Origin: Thermoprotei archaeon
GTDB taxonomy: Archaea; Thermoproteota; Thermoprotei_A; Marsarchaeales; UBA168
Assembly (NCBI GenBank): GCA_011055275.1
Contig: DSEZ01000108.1
Location: 1 to 14,225 of the forward strand
Direction of reading: 5' to 3'
Length of the DNA stretch: 14,225 nt
Shown here: positions 6,964 to 12,665 of the stretch, in pieces
Layout of the letters: every line of letters starts with the position of its first letter
How positions within the stretch are numbered: position 1 is the stretch's first letter
Translations under genes and position numbers: made by a program
The notes under the pieces: generated by a model
The model's input: the letters and a program-made list of their open reading frames with translations, nothing else
Told to the model about the DNA's origin: nothing
The model's database searches: none

Positions 6964-8691
6964 TTGGATCCTCAGAAATCAGCCAACGAGCTTGAAAAAC
7001 GCAAGAAATGGCTTTTTCATCTACCCATACCAGACTGGCTAATATTTCCGGTCTCCTTTCTGGAGTTACTGGCCGTATTTCTGAGGTCGTACGCACCGCT
7101 TTTAGCGGCTTTGCTGGCCAGCGCAACCGTCGTTGTGGTCGGATTGCTTGCGACTTACTTGCAGCCAAAAAAGCTGTTTAACTTTAGGCAGTCGCTTCTC
7201 ATGGGAGATTTTTTCTACTCCATACCACTGATCTTCGAGTACCTACCCTTCAGGGGGATTGACCTCATACCCATAGGAGTCTCCTTTACGGCATATCCAA
7301 TGGCGCTGGCATATGTGGCTACCGTCGAGAATCCCCTCTTTTACCTTCCGATAGTGTTGGTTTTCTTCTTTCCCGTTTTAACGATTTCTGGCCTTCATGA
7401 AGCCCTATACCTAATGGTAATATACGCGGGTTCTATAGGTCTGGCCTATTTAACAGTGCACAAGATAGATAACAAGACGCTGTCCATAATAGGGCTGAAA
7501 GGCTCAAGCTTCGGAGCTAGCTTCTTCAGAGCATGGTTCAATAAGAGTGACCAAGAATACGAGAACTACCTAGAAAGCCTTTCCAGTAAAAAACCCATAA
7601 AGAGTGATGTCTTTTACTTCGTTGATAAGAAGGGATCGCCCATAGGAAGTATAGTGGTTACTGACGCGCACCCAGGCCCCTTTCACGAGGTGGGAAGTAG
7701 CACGCTTCCCACGGTGGTGTCAGAAAAAGTGGAAAAGGCAACTGGCGCCCCATGCATGGTGTTAAGGGGAAAGGGAAGCCATGAAAACGACATACCGACC
7801 AGGGAGCTCGCTAAAAGCTACTCCGAAACGATTTCCAGCTCTATGTTCATCCCTCTAAAGCTCCCGGCTACGGACCCGCCAAATGGTTGGACCGCTTGCA
7901 CCGCAGTCGACTTCAATCAGATAAAGGCAGGACCCTTCACGTTAACTTCCATAAAGTCCGACAGGGAAAGCTTGGTGCTTTTGAGCAAGGCGCCATATCC
8001 ATGTGATGATATACCATGGGAAATAGGAGAAGGTTTTGAGGCCGCAGGTTGCAAGGTCGCTGACGCACATAACTCCGGTCCCATTGATGGTTATTCGACC
8101 CTCAATTACTTTCCCCCATCTAATGTGGACCAAATAGCCACCGGGATAAAAAGGCTCGTGAATTCGCACGCAGAAGGAAGCGATTTTCAAGTGGGGTTTT
8201 CACATCTCAAGACCAAAGAATCGCTCAAAACCGGTATATGCGATGGTGGCGTGGTAGCTATGACCTGGAAGAAGACGGCTAAAAGCGGCGTAATGGTTTC
8301 CTTCCAAGGCAACAACATGGTCTTGGGGCTTAGAGATAAAATAGTTGAGGCGCTCAGAGGCATGGGCTTCAAGGAGGCAGAAGTGGCCACAACCGATAAC
8401 CACCAATTGTCAACGTCACTTCAGGCCGTGAACAAGTACAGCATGGTAGGGGCTGCCGATGAGGAAACCGTTCTGAACTTAGCCCTAAAGGCAGCAAAAA
8501 TGGCACTAGAGAGGCAAAAAGATGCCATGATGCTGGTTCAGAAGAGGGTTGATGAAATCAAGGTAATAGGGTCGGAGGGACTTGACAAAATAAACCAGGC
8601 CATGAAGGCCTCTCTTCCAATGCTTGGAAAGTACTTTGTGGCATCGCTCGTTTTGCTCGTATTGGCTTCAGCCTTCTTCTGCTTCGTTTAA
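6964..8691 (+). CDS. DUF2070 polytopic membrane protein, predicted lipid hydrolase-like
   Basis: The 575-residue protein has about six hydrophobic segments in the first 170 residues (near 25-40, 43-66, 80-95, 100-121, 125-143, 146-165). A soluble domain of about 340 residues follows, and a final membrane helix closes the protein (about 552-575). The soluble part shows DAHPGPFHEVGSSTLP (234-249), RGKGSHENDIPTRE (268-281), DAHNSGPIDGYSTLNY and TTDNHQ. These His/Asp-rich motifs are typical of DUF2070, a family that curated collections have placed with neutral ceramidase-like lipid hydrolases; the activity is unproven. The start is TTG 6964. It lies directly after sec61 beta, pointing at the cell envelope, but adjacency alone gives no function. 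Confidence 0.8.
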   Translation: MDPQKSANELEKRKKWLFHLPIPDWLIFPVSFLELLAVFLRSYAPLLAALLASATVVVVGLLATYLQPKKLFNFRQSLLMGDFFYSIPLIFEYLPFRGIDLIPIGVSFTAYPMALAYVATVENPLFYLPIVLVFFFPVLTISGLHEALYLMVIYAGSIGLAYLTVHKIDNKTLSIIGLKGSSFGASFFRAWFNKSDQEYENYLESLSSKKPIKSDVFYFVDKKGSPIGSIVVTDAHPGPFHEVGSSTLPTVVSEKVEKATGAPCMVLRGKGSHENDIPTRELAKSYSETISSSMFIPLKLPATDPPNGWTACTAVDFNQIKAGPFTLTSIKSDRESLVLLSKAPYPCDDIPWEIGEGFEAAGCKVADAHNSGPIDGYSTLNYFPPSNVDQIATGIKRLVNSHAEGSDFQVGFSHLKTKESLKTGICDGGVVAMTWKKTAKSGVMVSFQGNNMVLGLRDKIVEALRGMGFKEAEVATTDNHQLSTSLQAVNKYSMVGAADEETVLNLALKAAKMALERQKDAMMLVQKRVDEIKVIGSEGLDKINQAMKASLPMLGKYFVASLVLLVLASAFFCFV

Positions 8692-8780
8692 GTAACAGTT
8701 GCGCGCGCTCCGCGGGTTTCCAAGTAGCGAAGGGTTTTGCGTTGGCAGTTAACGTTTTATGAGGCAAGGCGGGGCAAAGC

Positions 8781-8788
8781 TTATTTTA
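8781..8788 (+). promoter_or_regulatory. TATA-like box for the 5S rRNA gene
   Basis: TTATTTTA is centred about 21-22 bases before the predicted 5' end of the 5S RNA (8806). A second A/T box, TTTTATGAGG, lies at 8755-8764 and might be an additional promoter. If the mature 5' end is the transcript start, this spacing is an internal ruler for the other promoters in the window. Confidence 0.5.
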
Positions 8789-8805
8789 CACGCATGGGGA
8801 TATTA

Positions 8806-8929
8806 TGTCCTGCCGGTCATAGCGGATGGGGAAATACCCGGACCCATTCCGAACCCGGAAGTCAAGCCCATCCGCGTAAGGGATTCAGTGAGGCTACAAG
8901 CCTTGCAGGGCCCCTTAACTGGTAGGACA
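8806..8929 (+). rRNA. rrf: 5S ribosomal RNA
   Basis: The RNA is about 124 nt. Its ends pair as TGTCCTGCC (8806-8814) with GGTAGGACA (8921-8929), one wobble pair. Helix II is a perfect GCGGATGGG (8822-8830) with CCCATCCGC (8867-8875). The universally conserved loop segment CATTCCGAACCCGGAAGT lies at 8845-8862. It stands alone, away from any 16S or 23S gene, which is common in Thermoproteota and related archaea. It assembles with L5 and L18 in the central protuberance of the large subunit. The SWIM gene on the other strand stops only six bases past its 3' end. Confidence 0.95.
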
Positions 8930-8935
8930 CTTATG

Positions 8936-9337
8936 CTAGCTCAAGCTTTTCGATAAGTGAAGCTGAAATTCATGTACGCTGATCTCTTCTATGTTCTTAC
9001 CCATGGACTGCGCTAGAAGCAGCACCAGCTGGTGATAACAAGGCACGCTAAGCCCCCTTAGTACGTTGTTCAAGTAGAAGTCCTCGCAACTGCAATATCC
9101 CAAATCGATGATGACGTAATCGAGCTGCTTGCCACGCACGAGGTATACTGGTTTATTCTTCACCTTAAGAATCTGAGTGTTATCCTTTATGGCCTGGACG
9201 GCCTTCTTGCCGCGCCTGCCAAAGAGCGAGATAACCGTCTTAAATTTTTCCTCATCACTCATCTCGGCCAGCCTTTCCTTAAGCGGCTCAAGAAGAAGGG
9301 CGAGGTCGTTTTTTTTGGCACGGTCCTCGGAGCTCAT
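8936..9337 (-). CDS. SWIM zinc-finger protein
   Basis: With the start at ATG 9337 the protein has 133 residues. A charged helical N-terminal half (1-60) precedes a SWIM-type zinc finger of the form CxC-x15-CxH: Cys82, Cys84, Cys100 and His102, in DLGYCSCEDF and VPCYH. SWIM domains bind zinc and mediate DNA or protein contacts. Small stand-alone SWIM proteins in archaea have been compared with the eukaryotic Sws1 recombination factor, but nothing here proves that role. A longer frame begins at TTG 9409; a minus-strand TATA-like box (9428-9419) places transcription near 9400, after that TTG, so the internal ATG is preferred although it lacks a good Shine-Dalgarno. An eight-A run (9316-9309) lies near the start of the gene. 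Confidence 0.78.
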   Translation of the reverse strand: MSSEDRAKKNDLALLLEPLKERLAEMSDEEKFKTVISLFGRRGKKAVQAIKDNTQILKVKNKPVYLVRGKQLDYVIIDLGYCSCEDFYLNNVLRGLSVPCYHQLVLLLAQSMGKNIEEISVHEFQLHLSKSLS

Positions 9338-9418
9338 GATGTAAGTCCCCACGCAAAGAGGGTTTTCGATTCTTGCAACACATGGAGCCCGCGGAGCAGA
9401 TCGCGCCAAAGCCCACGC

Positions 9419-9428
9419 GTTTTTAAAC
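9419..9428 (-). promoter_or_regulatory. TATA-like box for the SWIM gene
   Basis: The minus strand reads GTTTAAAAAC. It predicts a transcript start near 9400 and so a leader of roughly 60 bases before ATG 9337. A near-palindrome (CTGG-t-AATATT-CCAG, 9441-9455) lies just upstream and could be an operator. Confidence 0.4.
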
Positions 9429-9542
9429 TCCTTAATGCGGCTGGTAATATTCCAGAATTAATCGTATGAATAAGAAAACACAAGAAGCCACAAAGCTCTA
9501 CGGCGGGAGTGGCCGGCATTTTTATTTAAAGGGCAACAGCGA

Positions 9543-9560
9543 ATAAGCATTGATGCTTAT
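9543..9560. promoter_or_regulatory. palindrome upstream of mscS, candidate operator
   Basis: ATAAGCAT (9543-9550) and ATGCTTAT (9553-9560) are perfect inverted repeats with a two-base spacer. The site lies 20 bases upstream of the mscS TATA-like box, a usual place for an archaeal transcription activator or regulator to bind. Binding is not demonstrated. Confidence 0.35.
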
Positions 9561-9580
9561 CGCGCGCGTCGCGGTTGCGC

Positions 9581-9588
9581 TTAAATTT
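9581..9588 (+). promoter_or_regulatory. TATA-like box for the MscS-like gene
   Basis: TTAAATTT is centred 21-22 bases before ATG 9606, the same spacing as at the 5S gene. No Shine-Dalgarno is present, so the mRNA is probably leaderless. Confidence 0.5.
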
Positions 9589-9605
9589 GCTCATGTAATT
9601 ACGTT

Positions 9606-10574
9606 ATGGCAGAAACGAAAAGACCCACAAGCCTTCTAGCAAAAGTTATCGCCATAGTCCTGATTGCTATTATATTTTTGTTTTCATTTGACTACATATT
9701 AGCCCCTCTGGTAAACGTAAAGCCAACAGAAAGAGCCAATATTCACGTATTGATAATAGCTATCGTCACCGTCGTACTGCTCTACGTTCTCAAGGATTTT
9801 TCAAAGGCTACCTCAAAATACTTTGGACCTCACATATCTGGTCTTCTTAATTTTCTGCTCGAGATTACCATAGTTACGGCCGGCACTTTAGCCATAATGG
9901 CAACTCTCCACGTATCGCTAACAATTATCATGGTTAGCGGTGGCATAGCAGCAATAATAATCGGTCTTGCCATATCGACTTTAGCCAGCAACCTCATATC
10001 CGGCATGTTCATTTACGCGGCCTTTCCGATAAGGGTTGGAGATTCCGTTTTTGTGAACAACATACCGGGAAAAGTAAACAAGATAACCGCCATTTACACG
10101 TCGGTAATGACCGAAGGAGGAACCGAATTAGTGATACCAAATTCTGCCGTAGTGCAGGGCTACTTCTTGATAGCAAAAGGTAATCCTGAGCGTAAGACGA
10201 TTTTCAACTACAGGAAGGGCGATCAAGTATCTTTACCAGCTCTAAACGTAGAGGGCAGCATAATCGAACTAAATGAGGTTACGACCGAAGTCGCCACAAA
10301 AAAAGGGACCCTCATAATACCCACTTACGTGTTACTCACTGGAGGAGCGTTAATGGCAAAAGTGGGCGAAAACATAAAGTTCACCATAAAGGTCAGCAAA
10401 AACGTTGAAAAAGTTAAGAAGGCCCTCGAAGACGCAGGCGCCAGCGTAGCGATGACTTCCCTAGAGGGAGACTCCGTCGAACTAACTCTAACCATTAAAC
10501 CGGCTCCGGGTAAAGAGGCCGAGTACAAGGAAAAGCTGATAAAAATAGCTTACGAAGAACAACAAAAAGGGTAA
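9606..10574 (+). CDS. MscS-family small-conductance mechanosensitive channel
   Basis: The 322-residue protein has N-terminal membrane helices at about 12-37, 46-62 and 83-105. A pore-lining helix (about 106-135) reads GGIAAIIIGLAISTLASNLI and shows the small-residue packing of MscS TM3. The following beta domain (about 138-192) contains FPIRVGDSVFVN and a VIPNS turn, both hallmarks of the family. The C-terminal part (about 195-322) is a soluble alpha/beta region. Such channels open under membrane tension to release solutes after hypo-osmotic shock. The start ATG has no Shine-Dalgarno but a well-placed TATA-like box. It is transcribed divergently from the SWIM gene across a region with two palindromes. 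Confidence 0.9.
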   Translation: MAETKRPTSLLAKVIAIVLIAIIFLFSFDYILAPLVNVKPTERANIHVLIIAIVTVVLLYVLKDFSKATSKYFGPHISGLLNFLLEITIVTAGTLAIMATLHVSLTIIMVSGGIAAIIIGLAISTLASNLISGMFIYAAFPIRVGDSVFVNNIPGKVNKITAIYTSVMTEGGTELVIPNSAVVQGYFLIAKGNPERKTIFNYRKGDQVSLPALNVEGSIIELNEVTTEVATKKGTLIIPTYVLLTGGALMAKVGENIKFTIKVSKNVEKVKKALEDAGASVAMTSLEGDSVELTLTIKPAPGKEAEYKEKLIKIAYEEQQKG

Positions 10575-10594
10575 GCGACAACGAAGCGTTTTGC

Positions 10595-10735
10595 CAGCGA
10601 TTGCAGATGCATGGTCGCTGATGTCTAATCTCTGCTGACCATAGCTATTCGTTCGCAGTGCATCCATTGATTCGCGAAGCTTCCAAAGAGCGCTAGATTG
10701 TAGTGAGCCCACGTCATTCGTCGGCCAGTGCGAAC
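10595..10735 (+). other. structured intergenic region between mscS and rpl37e
   Basis: Several inverted repeats fill this gap: CAGCGA (10595-10600)/TCGCTG (10615-10620); GCATGGTC (10609-10616)/GACCAT-a-GC (10637-10645); and GTTCGCAGTG (10651-10660)/CAGTGCGAAC (10726-10735) with one mismatch. The first two share bases and exclude each other. Inside the second lies CTGATGT...CTGA, which resembles imperfect C and D boxes. It could be a small RNA, the mscS 3' UTR, or chance. The strand is assumed. Confidence 0.25.
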
Positions 10736-10741
10736 AGAAAG

Positions 10742-10749
10742 CTTTTATG
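10742..10749 (+). promoter_or_regulatory. TATA-like box for rpl37e
   Basis: CTTTTATG lies about 28 bases (centre) before TTG 10775. There is no Shine-Dalgarno in front of that TTG, so a leaderless mRNA is likely. Confidence 0.45.
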
Positions 10750-10774
10750 AGGTTGTTGTCTTTTCTCGATAAAA

Positions 10775-10936
10775 TTGAGTAATGGCACGGCTTCCAAAGG
10801 TAAAGGGGCTGGAAAGAGAACCCACGTCATCTGCAGGCGCTGCGGAAGGCACACCTTTAACATTCACACCCACAGATGCTCTAGCTGTGGTTTTCGCGCG
10901 ACACCAAAGTTTAAATCACATTTTAACGTAAAATGA
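10775..10936 (+). CDS. rpl37e: 50S ribosomal protein L37e
   Basis: A 53-residue protein starting at TTG 10775. It has the GKGAGKRTHVICRRCG segment and two CxxC knuckles (Cys20/Cys23 and Cys35/Cys38) that form the L37e zinc ribbon, with RCSSCGF closing it. L37e is a small basic large-subunit protein of archaea and eukaryotes that contacts 23S rRNA. The C terminus after the ribbon (RATPKFKSHFNVK) departs from the usual arginine-rich, Trp-containing tail. The partner LSm gene that often precedes L37e in archaea is absent here. It converges on the CBS gene, with only four bases between the stop codons. Confidence 0.9.
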   Translation: MSNGTASKGKGAGKRTHVICRRCGRHTFNIHTHRCSSCGFRATPKFKSHFNVK

Positions 10937-10940
10937 TGTT

Positions 10941-11780
10941 TTAAGGTATTATTAGGTTTTTAACGAGATCTATGTCGAAAACCAATCCATCTATCTCTCT
11001 TTCGCTTCCAACCGCTACCTGAGGAGAGCCGTTTTTCAGCATTTCCTGCACAGCCTGCCTAACCGGCGTCCCAGATGGCACCACGGGCAGCTTTCTTGCC
11101 TCCAAATCGGACAGCCTCTTGTTGGGGAAGGTCAGCGACTTCTCACCCATGTAAAGCACTGGGGCAACAGACCAATCCCAATCTTCCCCTTCGCTTGAGG
11201 CCTGTATTAGCGACTTGCTGCTACTGTACTCCTCTTCAAGCTCCCTTAAGAAATCGAACTCCATAAGGAACCCTGACGCCTTACCCGAGTCGTCTAGAAG
11301 CGTTATCGTATCGGAGGCCGCATACTTCATTATCTTGTAGCCAATGGCAATTGGCGTGCCTATCCAGGCCGACGCAAATCTGTCAGCCAAGTAGTTATCT
11401 ATTGAGTCGGTCAGAAGCGATTCGCTTTCTATCCTCGATAGCAAATCTTCAACGGAGACTATTCCTACAAGCTTGCCCTCGTCATCCACCACGGGAATTG
11501 CCCTAAAACCGCTCTTTATTATGGCCTTGGCGGCTTTCTGAATGGGGTCCTTTGGCCTGATCTTGGGCGGTTTATTGTTCATGAGCAAAGCCGTTTGATC
11601 GGTTTCGCTTTTACTCATGAGTTCATTTATGGATATTATCCCTGCAAGGGTATTCTTTCCTCTCCTTATCACGGGAGCAGAGGAAACCTCGTTCTTGAGG
11701 AGGACGCTTAGCACGGTCCTCCTGTTGCTTGGAACCTCCACGTATACCGGATTACCATTCATCACATCTTTAACTAGCAT
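10941..11780 (-). CDS. four-CBS-domain protein
   Basis: The 279 residues consist entirely of CBS repeats: repeat 1 about 4-57 (VKDVMNGNPVYVEVPSN then GIISINEL), repeat 2 about 70-122 (FRAIPVVDDEGKLVGIVSVEDLL), and two more divergent repeats about 125-190 and 220-279 (ending AVGSEREIDGLVFDIDLV). CBS pairs fold into Bateman modules that bind adenosyl ligands such as AMP, ATP or S-adenosylmethionine and act as energy or metabolite sensors. No effector domain is fused, so a partner protein is expected but not visible nearby. The start is ATG 11780, preceded six bases upstream by GAGGAG. A short upstream ORF ends inside that Shine-Dalgarno. Confidence 0.85.
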   Translation of the reverse strand: MLVKDVMNGNPVYVEVPSNRRTVLSVLLKNEVSSAPVIRRGKNTLAGIISINELMSKSETDQTALLMNNKPPKIRPKDPIQKAAKAIIKSGFRAIPVVDDEGKLVGIVSVEDLLSRIESESLLTDSIDNYLADRFASAWIGTPIAIGYKIMKYAASDTITLLDDSGKASGFLMEFDFLRELEEEYSSSKSLIQASSEGEDWDWSVAPVLYMGEKSLTFPNKRLSDLEARKLPVVPSGTPVRQAVQEMLKNGSPQVAVGSEREIDGLVFDIDLVKNLIIP

Positions 11781-11786
11781 ACCAAT

Positions 11787-11792
11787 CTCCTC
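11787..11792 (-). promoter_or_regulatory. Shine-Dalgarno of the CBS gene, overlapping an upstream stop codon
   Basis: The minus strand reads TGAGGAG followed by six bases and ATG 11780. The TGA closes the small upstream ORF, so termination and re-initiation would occur at the same place. Confidence 0.5.
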
Positions 11793-11838
11793 AGCTTTTT
11801 CCTTGATTGATCCCCATCAAGGTCATTTCAATCGTCAT
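11791..11838 (-). CDS. possible 15-codon upstream ORF before the CBS gene
   Basis: ATG 11838 opens a frame encoding MTIEMTLMGINQGKS and closes with TGA at 11793-11791. That TGA overlaps the GAGGAG Shine-Dalgarno of the CBS gene. The ATG lies about 21 bases from the centre of the TATA-like box TTTTTAAATA (11864-11855), the same spacing as in front of the presumed leaderless genes of the window. It may therefore be a leaderless leader peptide coupled to the CBS gene. A frame this short can arise by chance, and the peptide resembles nothing I know. Confidence 0.25.
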   Translation of the reverse strand: MTIEMTLMGINQGKS

Positions 11839-11854
11839 ATGCATACTAGGCATG

Positions 11855-11864
11855 TATTTAAAAA
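11855..11864 (-). promoter_or_regulatory. TATA-like box for the CBS gene
   Basis: The minus strand reads TTTTTAAATA. It predicts a transcript beginning between about 11833 and 11838, giving the CBS gene a leader of 50-60 bases. Confidence 0.5.
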
Positions 11865-12126
11865 CTTGACGTTAATTCTCACAAAGAAATTAGCTTTAGT
11901 TGAAATTTGCATGTCTTGGCCATTGGGGTTTCTTCTTGAATTTTTTGATTAAATGGAAACTGGTATTCTCACACCCTGAAGAGCGTGGGCTTTCCGAATT
12001 CTGGTAAAGCGCAGCGTATCATGCCTTAAAGTGCGGAGCGCGTAGCTCAAAAGGAAGTATGCCTGGTGAGTTTTCACTTGGCTTCCGGGCTAAGATAAAC
12101 GCAACATTGGTTCCGTATCAAGAAAG
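11865..12126. other. non-coding region between the CBS and AAA_assoc_C genes
   Basis: No gene is recognised in this stretch. It is A/T-rich up to about 11960, with a TATA-like stretch TTGATTAAATGG (11945-11956), then richer in G+C with a strong imperfect hairpin at 12043-12092, and then A/T-rich again. No tRNA, SRP or RNase P motif was found. Confidence 0.35.
12043..12092 (+). ncRNA. candidate structured RNA (long imperfect hairpin)
   Basis: Four stacked stems nest in 50 bases: TAGCTC (12043-12048)/GGGCTA (12087-12092) with one G-T pair; GGAAG (12053-12057)/CTTCC (12082-12086); CC (12062-12063)/GG (12080-12081); and GTG (12066-12068)/CAC (12075-12077). A 6-nt loop caps the structure. A TATA-like stretch at 11945-11956 and a T-rich end at 12134-12138 could bound an RNA of about 165 nt. 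The strand and the very existence of a transcript are inferred. The region is not a tRNA. Confidence 0.3.
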
Positions 12127-12136
12127 CTTTAAATTT
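12127..12136 (+). promoter_or_regulatory. TATA-like box for the AAA_assoc_C gene
   Basis: CTTTAAATTT predicts a transcript start near 12153-12158, giving a leader of about 15 bases before TTG 12171. The T-rich end of this block could also terminate an upstream RNA. Confidence 0.45.
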
Positions 12137-12170
12137 TTAGGGTACGAATTAAAGCAAGGGTCGTCGTGGT

Positions 12171-12665
12171 TTGCCGCAAGATGTAGTTTTCCCGCCGAGC
12201 GTTAGCAGCAGTCAGGTTATGGCCCTGATAAAGAGCGTCAAGGAGGGGGGAGGAAAAGTAGATGCAGCTAAGCTTGCAGATGACTTCGGATTCGATCTAA
12301 AGTCGATGCTTCCAATACTCGACGTGGCTGAAATGCTGGGATTGGTCACCGTAAACGGCGGAGATGTCTCCTTGACGGACCTCGGATCTCGCATAATTAA
12401 AGAGGGAACTTCTGGCTTTAAACTGTTAAAGGAAAACATAAGCAGAATTGAACCCTTTAAAACTGCACTTGAACTGACCAAAAAGTCAGGCTTCGTTACC
12501 TCTAGGCAGATCTCGGAAGCTCTCAAACAAAAGGGGATAATTTTCTCCGATGATGATGAGGAAAATGAAAGTATCGTAGAAGCGGTGCTGGTTCATTGGG
12601 CTATCTACGCAAACATGCTAAAATACGATGGAAAAACCGCCGTTTTCTCAAGAGCAAGCAATTAG
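12171..12665 (+). CDS. stand-alone AAA_assoc_C domain protein
   Basis: The 164-residue soluble protein matches the pattern of the C-terminal AAA-associated domain (AAA_assoc_C, PF09821). The N-terminal part reads FPPSVSSSQVMALI, followed by the helical DAAKLADDFGFDLKSMLPILDVAEMLGLV (31-59), a small wing GGDVSLTDLGSRI, and a second helical half ending in a VHWAIYANMLKYD segment. In many organisms the domain follows the ATPase of nitrate/sulfonate-type ABC transporters; here no ATPase is fused or adjacent. The winged-helix-like look suggests DNA or protein binding, but the role is unknown. The start is TTG 12171; no ATG or GTG lies nearby in frame. Its TAG stop (12663-12665) overlaps the TAA stop of the convergent Lhr gene. 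Confidence 0.78.
   Translation: MPQDVVFPPSVSSSQVMALIKSVKEGGGKVDAAKLADDFGFDLKSMLPILDVAEMLGLVTVNGGDVSLTDLGSRIIKEGTSGFKLLKENISRIEPFKTALELTKKSGFVTSRQISEALKQKGIIFSDDDEENESIVEAVLVHWAIYANMLKYDGKTAVFSRASN

Noticed and set aside
8755..8764. The ten-mer TTTTATGAGG shared with the rpl37e promoter (10743-10752)
   Set aside because: Ten-base repeats are expected by chance in 14 kb, and the distances to the two transcript starts differ by about 20 bases.
9309..9316. Run of eight A on the coding strand of the SWIM gene, possible slippage site
   Set aside because: It simply encodes Lys-Lys-Asn in an intact frame; no alternative-frame product or downstream structure supports recoding.
9466..9546. A 26-codon plus-strand ORF (MNKKTQEATKLYG...)
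   Set aside because: It runs through a TATA-like stretch and into the mscS palindrome, with no Shine-Dalgarno and no recognised product.
12043..12110. tRNA-like 5' sequence (GTAGCTC) in the CBS/AAA_assoc_C gap
   Set aside because: There is no T arm, no anticodon stem of the right size and no matching acceptor strand; it folds better as one long hairpin.
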